A stretch of 64,000 nt of DNA from NCBI GenBank assembly GCA_024516035.1, contig CM044955.1, forward strand, positions 56,137,257 to 56,201,256, written 5' to 3'. Every line of letters starts with the position of its first letter. Within the stretch, counting starts at the first letter, position 1. The notes under the pieces are model-generated. The model did not search any database and was not told the origin of the DNA. It was given only the letters and a program-made list of their open reading frames with translations. The translations under genes were made by a program, and so were the position numbers. Below, one piece after another: positions 52,404 to 63,575 of this stretch. This stretch comes from Bactericera cockerelli (Eukaryota; Arthropoda; Insecta; Hemiptera; Triozidae).

Positions 52404-52754
52404 CAGTCGATCCTGGACCTAAGAGAACTGGGTATCAGAGAAACCTCGATCCAACAAAACTATCTATCCCGGTAGCTCAGTGGCATCCAGGTCTGGTAAT
52501 CCAGAGGTCGCGGGTTCGAAACATAGCCGGACATGACATGTTATTCTCCCATTGGGAATTGTTACCACGTAATAATATGTTTTGGGCTTACTGCTGAAAT
52601 AACGAGACTTAATAGTCTTAATCGGGCAGTATAAATGTAGCCATATTATTATTATAAAACAATTGTTAGGTCCAATTTAACTCGTTATAAGAGAAATCTG
52701 GATATATGAGAAAAAAAAATCCTGGTCTCTTGAGCTTGACTATCCAGGGTTGAC
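52404..52754. mobile_element. Probable pogo/Tigger-like MITE split by a SINE-A
   Basis: CAGTCGATCCTGGACC near 52404 faces CCAGGGTTGACTT near 52743. Inner phrases GAGAACTGGGTATCAGAGAA and TCGTTATAAGAGAAATCTGG are typical of such MITEs. TA flanks the left end; the right end is one base off. The SINE-A at 52465 lies inside. Confidence 0.55.
52465..52656 (+). repeat. SINE-A copy
   Basis: CCCGGTAGCTCAGTGGC, GAGGTCGCGGGTTCGAAACA, body and ATTATTATT tail. Confidence 0.92.
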
Positions 52755-52783
52755 TTTAAAAACATATTACACGATTATTATTG

Positions 52784-52880
52784 CATTGGTAGTCAAATGG
52801 TTAAAGCGCTAGTCTGATGGTAAGCCAGGTAGCGTAGGGATCCGTTAGTTCGAATCTCACTCAATGCATGAACTTTTCTA
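52784..52880 (+). repeat. SINE-B head, 3'-truncated
   Basis: CATTGGTAGTCAAATGGTTA and TTAGTTCGAATCTCACTC, then the body is lost after CATGAACTTTT. Confidence 0.85.
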
Positions 52881-53527
52881 CAATTTTTTGAGAAATGACT
52901 AAAGATTATTATTAATAATAATTATTCACTTAATAATTGAAGAGTTGGAAGGTACCTACTAGTTCCAATCTCGTGAAACTGATTCATATTCACCGAGTTC
53001 CCTTAATTTACATTGAAACTCGGGAACTCTAGTGTTCTAGTGAACTCTAGTGTTCTGGTGAGCTTGTGACGTACACAATACAAAAAAGTTACATTTACAT
53101 TTTTTCATTACAGTTCTAATGCTTCCTCCTCTCTTCGTTTTTTTATAATATTTTATTAATACTGTTTTCTTTCTCTCCATTCTCTCGCTGTCTTGTTATT
53201 CGTGCTGACTCAAAAATAAGACGTCTTAGAGTTGATGGAACACAATGCACAGGGTGCTTTCGTTCCATTATCTGCACACCTCACGGGGAGGGGGGGGGGG
53301 GGGGGGAGGAGAGAGGGTAGAGAAGTAGCTACACTTTATAGAATAATAGAAAACCTAGGTGAACTTATTATGCATACATTTCAAAGTCGATTTACATTCA
53401 TTGACTTGTAATCTACAAGCTCCAAGACATGCGCTGTTTGTTTTAACATTGAATCCAATTGAATGTTAAACCAAACTTGCGGAAAAATCAAGTTGAATTG
53501 ACTTGCAATTAAGAATAATATTTTAAC
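52881..53527. other. Unassigned DNA with a G-run
   Basis: 53284-53316 is a G-run with few interruptions; CTAGTGTTCTAGTGAACT is locally duplicated near 53030-53060. No gene recognised. Confidence 0.55.
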
Positions 53528-53741
53528 TGCATTGGTAGTCAAGTGGTTAATGCGCTAGTCTAGTATTCCAGGTAGCGTAGGGATCCGTTGGTTCGAATCC
53601 CACCCAGTGCATGAATTTTCCTCATTAACTTGTGTTTTGACCACTTAATAATAAGACTCTGAGGGTTAGGTTTAAGAAAATGCTGTGAGCATTAACCTCG
53701 CCTGTTGGTTACCTTCCACTAAACAGTATTATTATTATTAC
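53528..53741 (+). repeat. SINE-B copy, full length
   Basis: Head, body and (ATT)n tail all present: GTCAAGTGGTTAATGCGCTA, GGTTCGAATCCCACCCAGTG, TTACCTTCCACTAAACAGTA. Confidence 0.94.
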
Positions 53742-54460
53742 AATTCACAAAAAAATTTAAATGATCAATTATAAGTAAGCTTTTACAAAATTTGGCGTTT
53801 AATTTTTCTCGATTTTTTGTAAATATGTAATAGGGTAAGAGACTCATAAAGAATTTTAATGTTCTACGTTTTTTATGTGCGCCTTACAGTTATTATAATT
53901 ATACGATGTGCAATGCAGTTTTTCATGGTGGATGTGCTTAAATGTACCAAAAACTTGATAGGTAGTCATCACAGTGCCTATATTCCTCTAAAAACAATAG
54001 TTTGAATCTTATTTTTTTAAATTCTAATATTTGAAGAAAATAGAGGATAATAGAGGGAGGAATGAATGATAATAGAGAAAGAATGGAGAATAGAGAGATA
54101 AAGAAAGGAGGATAAAAAGGGAGGAAGGGAGGGTAATAAAAAGAGAACGTACAACTGAAACTCACGCTAAATATCTGCACCTATGCCATAATGATTGTTC
54201 ATGATCATGAATTTGGGAGAATGTTAACAACAAAATTTGTATTAATTTTCAACCAATGAACACACAGGAATAATCAACATGAGAGCCAATAACAGTAAAA
54301 AGTAATTTGAGAATTGACCAAAGTCCATTTCAACATTAACCTCCATTACCGAGGCATAAACCTTGGGTAGAGAGGGGTTATCGTTGAGGCTAAAACAATA
54401 TTGTCTCACTCAATAATATGAAAAGGCCTGAACATCAGACCCAAATTCTCTTTCCCTGCC
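53742..54460. other. AT-rich unassigned DNA with GGA repeats
   Basis: 54035-54135 has AGGATAATAGAGGGAGG-type repeats like those at 57055-57400. No gene recognised. Confidence 0.55.
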
Positions 54461-54467
54461 TTCATAA

Positions 54468-54504
<37 letters not shown>

Positions 54505-54800
54505 TCTCTCCATTCTCTCTCTCATTACCATCCTCCATATCTCTCCCTTTCTTTCTCTATCCCTTCCTCCATTTATATCTCTCTTATTTATTTTTAGCAA
54601 CAATAGCAACCATCATTATTTCTGCTCTATCTTTAAATCCAAATTTCGATAACTCTCTTTTTATTGTCCCTTTCTTTTTTCCCCACCTCTCTCCCTAACT
54701 CGGTTTACCCTCTCTCTGCCTAGCTTAACCCTTTATCTCCCTCTTCATTTGTTATCTCTCTCCCTCCTGCTCTCTCTCACTCTCTCTCTCTACCTCTCTA
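54461..54800. repeat. CT-rich tract
   Basis: (CT)n at 54471-54510 and further CTCTCT runs. Frames here are artefacts. Confidence 0.92.
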
Positions 54801-54802
54801 CC

Positions 54803-54936
54803 AGGCATTGGTAGTCGTTACGGCACTAGTAACGTAAACAATCCAGCGTATGAATCCATTGATCGGATCCCACCCAATGCTTGGATTTTTGCTTCATCTG
54901 TTTGACGGTCACCTTCCACTAATAAGTATTATTATT
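54803..54936 (+). repeat. SINE-B copy, internally deleted
   Basis: CATTGGTAGTCGTTACGGCA and GATCGGATCCCACCCAATGC with the body cut to GACGGTCACCTTCCACTAAT and the tail. Confidence 0.82.
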
Positions 54937-54952
54937 GCGTTTTTCCATGTAT

Positions 54953-55172
54953 CCTTGGTTACAGTTGTTTGTAAGCGATACCTTCCGGTCCGCTCGTGTG
55001 GACCCAGCACCTAATTGAGAAGTATTGTGTCACTTCTCGCCCATCAGAGGGGAGGCCTACTACAGGATGGGCAGGCTACAACACAGACCACAAGCGTCTA
55101 CAGTAGCTCTTGTTTCATGGCTACGAAATAAAAAAGGGTGTGAAACACTCATCTTTTTAAAAAAAAATCCTT
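54953..55172 (+). repeat. SINE-G copy, head missing
   Basis: Starts in the linker (GGTTACAGTTGTTTGTAAGC), then GACCCAGCACCTAATTGAG through CACTCATCTTTTT and an A-run. Confidence 0.9.
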
Positions 55173-55430
55173 TTATCTCTTTCTTTATTTTTCTCCTTCT
55201 CTAGTATTCTCTCTATCATATCTCTATATTTTTATTTCTCGCCTCTAAAATTCTCATCCATTCTTTGCGTCATAACTTTGTCTCCCTCCTTCGCTGTATT
55301 TTCTCAATATTTCTCTCCCCCTACCTCTCCCTCCCTACCCCTTCTATCTCTCCCTCTCTCCCTCGTCTCTCTCTCCCTCCCCTCTTTCTATCTCCCCCTT
55401 TCTCTACTACACTCTTCTCCAATGTCCTCA
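55173..55430. repeat. CT-rich tract
   Basis: CTCCCTCTCTCCC-type pyrimidine sequence, with no supported gene. Confidence 0.85.
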
Positions 55431-55856
55431 ATAGTTCTGAAAGCTTATATGCGATGATATTGATGTCACATTTTCGACGGGCCCGAAGGTAGGTTCCTTC
55501 AGATGGGGAGTGTTGGGAGGCCAGTGGAAGTAAAAGGGGAGGTACACTATTTACACAATATTTCCATTACCTCTCAGGGTGTGTTCGAAGCGACCTTTAA
55601 CTTTAGGTGAAAATGTCCCTCTCCTAAATAATAGCAGAGCTTGTTCAGAACTTTGGGGGACAGAAAAAAGTTTTTGGATTTCAAAAATATGATTTTATGA
55701 CTTACTTTACGAAGCTGTAAAAATTTTTGAGGCATTTTTCATGCAAAATTTACAGTGAGAATAGCTTTATTAGTTAGGTTTTATCTCTTAAGCAAGATTT
55801 GAATCAAAACAGATTCGAAAATATACTACACAGAGTAAAGTTAGGTAAAAAAAAGA
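55431..55856. other. Unassigned DNA
   Basis: No feature recognised. Confidence 0.5.
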
Positions 55857-56365
55857 AAAAAATCTGGTGTAAACATCACACGACTTTCCTTATCATATTA
55901 GGAATGGGAACAGGACCAAAAGCCACTGGTGACTCAAAGTTAACAGTTAGCTAAAAATCAAAGCCAAATTCGTAATCAGCATCTCAAAATCATTGGATTT
56001 GATATGTCACAATCTCCATCTAGGATGAATAATAAAAAAGTTAGTCAAAGCGGGTCCCCCCCAAAATACCGGTAAATTGGGGCCGAGGTCCAAAAAGTTC
56101 AAGATATCAAAAAAATGATAAGAAAAGACCCCTATTATTTTTTTAATCTAAGAAAATGTTGTTCTCTAAAAATTTTTGTATCTTTAACCAATTCATGGAA
56201 GGGGCGCTTGCGGCCAATATTTGCGGCCTTGCGGCCGCATTTTGCGGCCGATTTCAACCAAAAGTTTCGTGGTTCGTCTGGTGTATAAAATTTATTTGCT
56301 TACCAAATTTCAAGTCTCTAGCTCTTACCGTTCTTGAGATATCCTGTTCACACACAGACAGACAG

Positions 56366-56411
<46 letters not shown>

Positions 56412-56540
56412 GCACGGACCAATGGCTGAAAACAACTTTTTTGGTATCCTGAGGCTATGATTCGTCCAGAAATGTGAAAAACTGGGTAGGTCAAATTTTC
56501 GACGAATACAATACTTTCCTTATTATAGGATAAGGAAAGT
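55857..56540 (-). repeat. Dispersed repeat of about 0.65 kb, second copy
   Basis: Reverse orientation of 17970-18605. Contains an (ACAG)n expansion at 56348-56412 and a local GCGGCC multiplication at 56208-56250 (TTGCGGCC repeated). Begins at AAAAATCTGGTGTAAACATC and ends at the TTTCCTTAT snapback. Confidence 0.88.
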
Positions 56541-57054
56541 AAAAACAATTTCGTCGTCGTTGGTGATCGAACCCAGGTCACCGTGCGTGAATCATCTTAC
56601 AAAACTTCAATCATCTATGGAAATTGAAATGAAAAAATAATTTTACTAAAGGCAAGAATTTTCGTAGTGATGTCTGAAAATATTAAATATATTTCGTACT
56701 AAATAGCTAAATTGGCGGTATGAAATGGTCTTGCCTACCAATGCCAGAAAAAAGAAGGAAAAAAAAAATAAAATAAAAAAAATAAATAGCTAAATACATT
56801 TAATTAAAGTAGTAGTTAAGTATGTTTATTTATGTTAAAGGTTATTGTGGGTAGTTCAGCATTGCAAGACTCCCTTCCCTACATCATTTGTTTAAGCAAA
56901 CAAACTACTATCTAATTAACTATGCTTACAAAAAAGTTCTCACAAATTTTAATTAAACAAAAAACGGTTTTTTTTCTTACATTTCTCAAAAATTGTCTTG
57001 AAAGGGTATCACTTGGGGATTTATCTAAAATGAACCACTCCTGTAAAAAACAGG
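56541..57054. other. AT-rich unassigned DNA
   Basis: TGATCGAACCCAGGTCACCG at 56560-56585 is the inner piece of a reverse SINE-C head. Otherwise nothing recognised. Confidence 0.5.
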
Positions 57055-57400
57055 AGTAACTGGAGGATAATAGAGCAAGGAAGGGAGGTTAATAGAGGGT
57101 GGAAGGGACGATAATAGAGGGTGGAAGAGAAGATAATAGAGGGAGGAAGAGAAGATAAAAGAGGGAGGAAGGAAGAATAATAGACGGAGAAAGGGAGGAT
57201 AATAGTGGGAGAAAAATAGGATATTAGAGGAAGGAAGGGAGGACAAAAGAGGGAGGAATGGAGGATAATTAAAGGATGAATGGAGGATAAGAGAGGAAGG
57301 TATGAAGGATAATAGAAGGAGGAATGGATAATTATATGGGAAAATATGAAGGATAATAGAGAGAGAAATGAAGAATAATAGAGGGAGAATAAAAGAGACA
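57055..57400. repeat. GGAGGATAATAGAG minisatellite
   Basis: About 15 irregular units of GGGAGGATAATAGAGGGAGG spaced roughly 20-25 bp apart. Confidence 0.9.
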
Positions 57401-57467
57401 GTCAAGTATGATTTGCACCAGAAGAGGAGAATTACAGGAACTACTGTAGGTAATTACTACTAATTAC

Positions 57468-57549
<82 letters not shown>

Positions 57550-57553
57550 AGAA
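57468..57553. repeat. (GA)n microsatellite
   Basis: Nearly pure GA dinucleotide run next to the element that starts at 57574. Confidence 0.97.
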
Positions 57554-57573
57554 ATAACTCATGTTGTATTCTA

Positions 57574-59407
57574 CAGGGTGTCCCGTATACAGATGCAAAT
57601 ATTTTGAGGGTAGGTTCAGCCCACCGTGGACTATCATATGAGCGAAACTTGCAGTGGGGCATTTTGCTTCGTTAAAGAGTTATGGCCAAATCCCTGTTTT
57701 TCCCACAGGTCTAGAGGTCACTTAGATCGATGCACGTTTTTAAAGAAATGGTAGCCAGTAAGTAATTTTTGACTTCATGTATGGATAGTCATGCATATTT
57801 CCCTTGAAATGCAGTTGGTTGCATGAAAAAATATTGAAAGACCAGAGAGATATTTAATCATAAGTTCAATATTTTTCTAAAATTCGATTTTTCCCTGTTT
57901 TCCCTTTCGTGAATTTAGAGTACTTCTACAATTGCAATTCTGCGTATCACTAGGTAAAAAAATACCCTTTGCTATTTTGTTTCAATAAATACAAAGTTCT
58001 TTCAGACGCGTGAAGGAACGAATGAGATACGCCTGATCAAACGGCACCAGAAGGAGAGAAACACATCTTTCAAATTTTGAATCTGGGCGCTATTGCATTT
58101 TGAAGAACACTCGATGCCTAAAGCGGTCTGTGTGACTATTTTTGTGCCAACTGCAAGTTATAAATGAAAATTTTCTGAGTACAATATTAGTTCTATTAAC
58201 CAACTATATCAATCAAATCTAATAGTTAAAAACAAGGCGATCAATTTGTTCGGTGGAAGAGAAAGCCACAAGCTTTAAACCTCGCCCTTGGTTCGCTACA
58301 TATTCTTTTGGGTTCTTTTCATTTCATGTCCTGTGTTGCAGAATGTATCATGTTTGTAGTTTATCAATAAACTACAAACATGTATCACTGTATCACCACC
58401 CTTGATCAGTCTTTGTTTATATTTATTTCACAAATTGTTACCATGTTCATTGTAAAAAAAAAATGTAAATAAAGCTTGGTCCAATTGTTTATAAAATAAA
58501 AATAAAGTATTAATAATAATAGTAACCTTAAGGTTGGATCTTCCGAGTTTTACCCAAGGTTAATTTTCGGCACTATTTGTTATGTTTTTGATATCATGAT
58601 TGTGATAAACACAAAAATGATATTTTTAATTTTACTTCTAAAAATAAAATCATAATTTTTGTTGGTAGCGCAAAGTCTTTCTCCGTGTGTCTCCTTTTTC
58701 CATAATTACACCACTGGTTGCTGCTTTCGTTGCAGCCTCTCATTTTTCCTCATGATATCCCTGTGATTCCGTAACCCCATTCACATAAAAGTTCACACCG
58801 ACCGACCACTGTGAATGATCAATTTCCCTCTGTTAAACATCCCAGAGCAGTGTATTTATACCTCAAATTACGCGCCAATTCTGTTAAAATTCAGCCAACT
58901 TTGAATTTTCCATCATGATTCAGAAGTGTTTTTTGAGCTTTGTGTGTACTGCGTTCCATGATCTTTAAAGTAATATAAATGAGCTTTCTTTTTTATAAAA
59001 CTAAACATAATAGGGTATTTTTTTAACTAGTGATACGCAGAATTGCAATTGTAGAAGTACTCTAAATTCACGAAAGGGAAAACAGGGAAAAATCAAATTT
59101 TAGAAAAGTATTGAACTTATGATTAAATATCTCTCTGGTCTTTCAATTTTTTTTTTATGCAACCAACTGCATTTCAAGGGAAATATGCATGACTATCTAT
59201 ACATGAAGTCAAAAATTACTTACTGGCTATCATTTCTTTAAAAACGTGCATCGATCCAAGTGACCTCTAGACCTGTGGGAAAAACAGGGATTTGGCCATA
59301 ACTCTTTAACGAAGCAAAATGCCCCACTGCAAGTTTCGCTCATATGATAGTCCACGGTGGGCTGAACCTACCCTCAAAATATTTGCATCTGTATACGGGA
59401 CACCCTG
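57574..59407. mobile_element. Long-terminal-inverted-repeat element, 1834 bp
   Basis: Ends CAGGGTGTCCCGTATACAGA at 57574 and its mirror at 59407, bounded by TA on each side. The inverted arms extend about 400 bp (to about 57974 and from about 59008) with few differences. The interior lacks a transposase frame and includes, at about 58640-58790 (-), a SINE-C segment that the copy at 1113 also has. A TA target and CAGGG ends suit a non-autonomous Tc1/mariner-like foldback element. Confidence 0.85.
58349..58382. repeat. Perfect 15-bp hairpin
   Basis: CATGTTTGTAGTTTA faces TAAACTACAAACATG with loop TCAA, inside the element above. Confidence 0.93.
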
Positions 59408-59409
59408 TA

Positions 59410-60130
59410 TATGAACATAAGAGTTAGAGCAACAAGAGGATAAAAAGTAAATAGCCGTCTAATTGCTAAGCATGAGATAATTTTCATATGGCGAAATGCA
59501 ACTGACAGCGCGCCGCAATATTAAGTACAACTCATAATACTGGAAAAACAAACATGTCCGCCCTCGCCTGTGTAACTACTCATAATTATAAATGTAAATA
59601 AAAAAGTTTTCCAGGAAGAGCCGAGGAGCTAGCGAGGAGTGGAGGGAACCACCGGATAGCAGAAAGTGAGGCACTGGAAGTGAGGTCACATCCATGAGTG
59701 CATTTTTAAGCTCTGCATTTTAAAATCTCCGACCAACTTTAATCCGTGACAGAAGTCAAGTTTAAACTCTAAATTAGCAGCTCTCATTTCCATACAAACA
59801 TCCATGCAGGAAAATTAGAGTGCAGAGTGGTTTCGCGTGTAAAAGGTTAATATTCAACTCTATGCTCACTGGTCATGATGCATCAGAATGGCGGACGATT
59901 GCGAGGGACAAATGGCTTCCTTATGATACTTACTTACTTTCTGTGTGCATGAATGTTAATACCCATCCAAAAGATGGATGGGTATTAACCCCTGTGTGGA
60001 CGCCCATAAGCAATTTCCTGGGTTCCTTCTGTGCCCTGTATGTGGTGTTGTGTAGTGTTGTTCATGTTTATTATGTTGTTTGTGCCGAAGGAAATATTAC
60101 TTTAATTCGAAACAAAATCAGGAACTTTCG
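59410..60130. other. Unassigned DNA with one hairpin
   Basis: 59955-59989 is a perfect 14-bp stem (GTTAATACCCATCC) with a 7-nt loop. 59600-59700 is relatively GC-rich (GAAGAGCCGAGGAGCTAGCG), but I cannot support an exon. Confidence 0.5.
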
Positions 60131-60132
60131 AT

Positions 60133-60370
60133 TCCTCATGACTGTATGATATAAATTGACCACCGACGTCAATAGCATGATCGATGGTGGACTTGTAAAT
60201 GACAAATGGTTTTCTCATGATTTTATGATATAATTTGATTACTGACTTCAATAGCTTGATCGATATGGCGGTGGACTTGTAAATGGCTGACGATTGCGAG
60301 TGACAAATGGTTTCCTCATGATTTTATGATATAATTTGATTACTGACCTCAATAGCATGATCGATAAGGG
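60133..60370 (+). repeat. Tandem repeat, 3 irregular copies
   Basis: TCATGATTTTATGATATAAT and TTGATTACTGACTTCAATAG recur with spacings of about 81 and 101 bp. The third spacing includes an extra GGCTGACGATTGCGAGT, itself echoed at 59890. Confidence 0.85.
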
Positions 60371-61237
60371 TCGTTACTTACACCCTTTACAATTTTTGTT
60401 TTCAAAATAGGTACTTGATTTTGTAAGTAGTCGCCATGGTAAAGTTGATACACAAGAGACCCGGGTTTGATGTCCAGTTAGGTAAGATATTGTGTACGTT
60501 GTACAGTTACGAATATGTAGTTTATTTATGCTGCTGATGACGTAAACTAGATCTTTTTAGTAAATTCAATAATAATTACTTCCAGAAAATATGGTAGAAT
60601 AATTATTATTCTACAATATTTTCTAGAAGTCCATATTCTGGAAAACTGGGGTCCGCTGATATCTCGTGAACAAAATTAAATAGTGACTTGTGTAAGTAAC
60701 GACCAGTGTAAAGCCGGCATGCATCATGATATGTGACAAGCTCGTTTATACAGTCTGTTCACTTGTTCAGTGTTCATATGTATGCATGCGTGACAATCGT
60801 GGCATTAATTGAGAAAATGATGGAAAACTGTCGAAAATTGAAGTTTTTAGTATTACTGTGCGAACTACAAAAAGTTTAAAGAGAATCTCACTTGACTCCA
60901 AATATTTTTTATTTTTAAATCCTTACTTCAGATAGCCTCGGAAACAAAAAGGGAAAGAAAAACGGTCTTGAAATAAATTTCAAATGCAGAACACCTGTTC
61001 AATGTCCCAGAAAAAAGTTTATTAGATTTTCCCGTTATTTATGCTGTGCTGTTAACAGCAAATAATACGGTACGTGGCTAACAGGGCCCTTTTTCACCAT
61101 TTAGACCTGTGGTCATTTATAACTGTGTTTTTTTAAGAAATAAAAGTCAGTGGTGTGTTTTAGACAATCGATTGTCAGAATATAAATTTTGTTTTTGTAT
61201 TTTTTTTTTACTTCTTGGGTGTATAGTTTACTAAACA
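60371..61237. other. AT-rich unassigned DNA
   Basis: Imperfect 25-bp hairpin at 60578-60630 (two mismatches, 3-nt loop). A diverged SINE-C body piece (ATATCTCGTGAACAAAATTA, AACGACCAGTGTAAAGCCGG) lies at 60655-60730. No gene. Confidence 0.55.
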
Positions 61238-61520
61238 TAGTTACATTGGCCTAGCGGTAGCATGCTCGGCTTGCACTCTAAGTGATCTGGGTTCGAATCC
61301 CGTGGGATCGGAGTTTGGCTTTGCACTTTGGATTGCAGAGCTTACTCTAGCCTCGTGAGGACAATTGGGGTAGTTCTAGAGTGGGTGACGACTAGTGGCG
61401 GCATTATGCGAGATTGATATTGGAATATGATGGTTGATTGGATATGTGATGCATATTTTAAGCATTAGTTCTCGTGATGTCGATGCTACTCGCTAATATT
61501 GTGACATAATAACACAAATA
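61238..61520 (+). repeat. SINE-C relative with distinct head
   Basis: Head TTGGCCTAGCGGTAGCATGC and TCTGGGTTCGAATCCCGTGG differs from other C copies, but the body has AGCCTCGTGAGGACAATTGG and GACGACTAGTGGCGGCATTA. A subfamily or a sister family. Confidence 0.8.
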
Positions 61521-61850
61521 CCACATAATAACACAAATACCTACTGACTATTATTAGAATCACCTTTATAATAGACTTTATGCTCTGTCCCCTAGCTCCT
61601 AATATATCCAGGTCTCACTGTTTCTATTACCTATGGAGCGACGAAGTAATATCAATAAAAATAACACCGTCCATACTGCAGCTCTGTAAAAGCCACAAAG
61701 AGTATCAATAATTGGCAGAGTTAGTATCAATAACAGAAGATACAAAGCAACCAGGCAGGCTAATAAACATGGTGGGAGCATCGTAAAATATCTTTTATGA
61801 GTCTTCCCTACTTTTGGTCGTTATATGCTGTCTTTTCCATTCAAACGTAG
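61521..61850. other. AT-rich unassigned DNA
   Basis: ACAAATACCACATAATAAC is locally repeated near 61512-61545. No gene recognised. Confidence 0.5.
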
Positions 61851-62088
61851 ATCCTCTTCTCTCCCCTTCTCTCTTTCTTTCTTTCCTCCTTTCTCCCTAT
61901 TCTCCTGTACTTATCTTTTTATTCCTTTATCTCTCTTTCTCTCTACCTCTTATTCTCATGTACTTTTTTTTCTTTTTTTACTTCCTTTCCTCACATCCAT
62001 CTTTTTGCAGTATCCTCGCTCTTCATTCTCTTTTAATCTTTCTTCTCTCTTAGACCTTTCTTAATTTTCCTCTCTCTCTCTCTGTCTG

Positions 62089-62128
<40 letters not shown>

Positions 62129-62320
62129 TCTCCTGTATTTATTTTTGCATTCCTATATCTACTTCCTTTTCTAATCTTCCCCTTTTTGCAGTATTCCTCA
62201 CTCTTCTCTCTCTCTCTCTCTCTCTCTGTCCATCCCTCTCTTCTTCCTCCCACTCTACTCTTCTTCCTCCTCACTCTACTCTTCTTCTTCTAAGTCTATT
62301 TTCTTCCATCTCGCTTTTAT
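61851..62320. repeat. CT-rich tract
   Basis: TCTCTC runs at 62067-62125 and 62200-62230; the open frames across it are low complexity. Confidence 0.93.
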
Positions 62321-62416
62321 ACTTTCTATCCGTACACCTTACAATACAAAGGATAACTCTTTATACGACAACCATAGGTAGACATAATAATAAAAATTCT
62401 CTAGAGAGGTACTTTG

Positions 62417-62646
62417 CACTGGTAGTCAAGTGATTAACGCGCTAGTTTGGTAATACAAGTAGCGTACAAATCCGTTCGTTCGAATTCCACCCATTGCATG
62501 AATTGTTCCTCATAGATTCGAGTTTCTGACTACAATACTACATATCTACACAATAATAAGATTCTGAGGGTTAGGTGGTTGAAAATGATATAAGCATTAA
62601 CCTCACCTGGTGGTTACCTTCAATTAAAGAGTGTTATTATTTTTAT
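62417..62646 (+). repeat. SINE-B copy, followed by a reverse tail scrap
   Basis: Head (GGTAGTCAAGTGATTAACGC, GTTCGAATTCCACCCATTGC), body and tail. At 62646-62675 TAGTGGAAGGTAACCACGAA is the tail of another B copy in reverse. Confidence 0.9.
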
Positions 62647-62675
62647 AGTGGAAGGTAACCACGAATCGAGGTTTC

Positions 62676-63393
62676 GTGTAATTAACAATTTAAACCTCAC
62701 CGGGGATTAATTCCAGAATGGAATCATGTAAAATTACCTATTAATTTTACTTAGTTGATTATTTGATTATCATTAATTTTTGCACTTATCAATCTTAATT
62801 ATAATACGGATTTTTAGTTCCGAAAAATTTCTAATAGTAGAAATCGGAAGTATGTGTTTGTTTATCAAAACATAAAAAAAATATTTTTGCTCCGATTTAA
62901 TTTTCTTCGACGTTTCATAACCTCCTGGGCAACTTTGGTTTTTTATATTTATAATGGTTTGATTAAAAATGGTTACGTGTAGGCTCGACCTAGCTCATCT
63001 TTATACTTCTTTGTTCCTCAATTCCTCATACTCTCTCTTCCACTTCGTTACATCCTTCCACTTTTTGTTCATTGTTCTTTTTGTATTTTTCATCGTCAAT
63101 TTTCTATACTCTATTCTTATACTTTAGTTTGACATCCATTTTTTATCGTTTTTCTAGGGCTATTCTCAAACAAGAGACTTCCCGAGACAAGATTTATGGA
63201 AAAATTTCATCGAGCCTTTCGCATTTATTTTCGTGTGCCTCCAAAAAAGTGATTGACTTTTTTTTAGCTGTTGTGTGTGTACTGTGCACTTGTTGTGTGT
63301 TATGAGTGTTCTTGTTTGTGTGTGTAGTCAGTTATGGTCGTGTGTGCTCCAGTGTACTATAGAACTCACACCCAAAAGTTATTTGATAGTCAA
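62676..63393. other. AT-rich unassigned DNA
   Basis: TTCCGAAAAATTTCTAATAG at 62818 echoes GATAAATTTCTAATATTAGA in the 15390 region. (GT)-rich DNA lies at 63265-63330. No gene recognised. Confidence 0.5.
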
Positions 63394-63575
63394 ATGCACT
63401 GGTAGTCAAGTGGTTAAGGCACGAGTCTAGTAATCTAGTGGATGAATTTTTCCTCGTTTATTTGAGTTTGTGACCACATAATAATAAAACTCCGAGGTTT
63501 CAGTGATAGAAAATGCTTTGAGCATTAATCTCGCCTGGTGGTTATCTTGATACCTTTTATTAAAAATTATTATTA
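63394..63575 (+). repeat. SINE-B copy, B box deleted
   Basis: CACTGGTAGTCAAGTGGTTA and AGTCTAGTAATCTAGTGGAT, then the body directly. The GGTTCGAATCC box is missing, so it could not be transcribed from its own promoter. Confidence 0.88.

Noticed and set aside
59600..59700. GC-richer patch as a possible upstream receptor exon
   Set aside because: No frame with receptor-like residues and no matching splice sites were found.
59820..60149. 109-codon frame
   Set aside because: Overlaps a hairpin and tandem repeats and shows no domain; codon use is unremarkable.
61240..61315. Possible tRNA gene (GGTTCGAATCCCGTGGGATC)
   Set aside because: It continues into a SINE-C-type body with the CCTCGTGAGGA box and lacks a clean acceptor stem.
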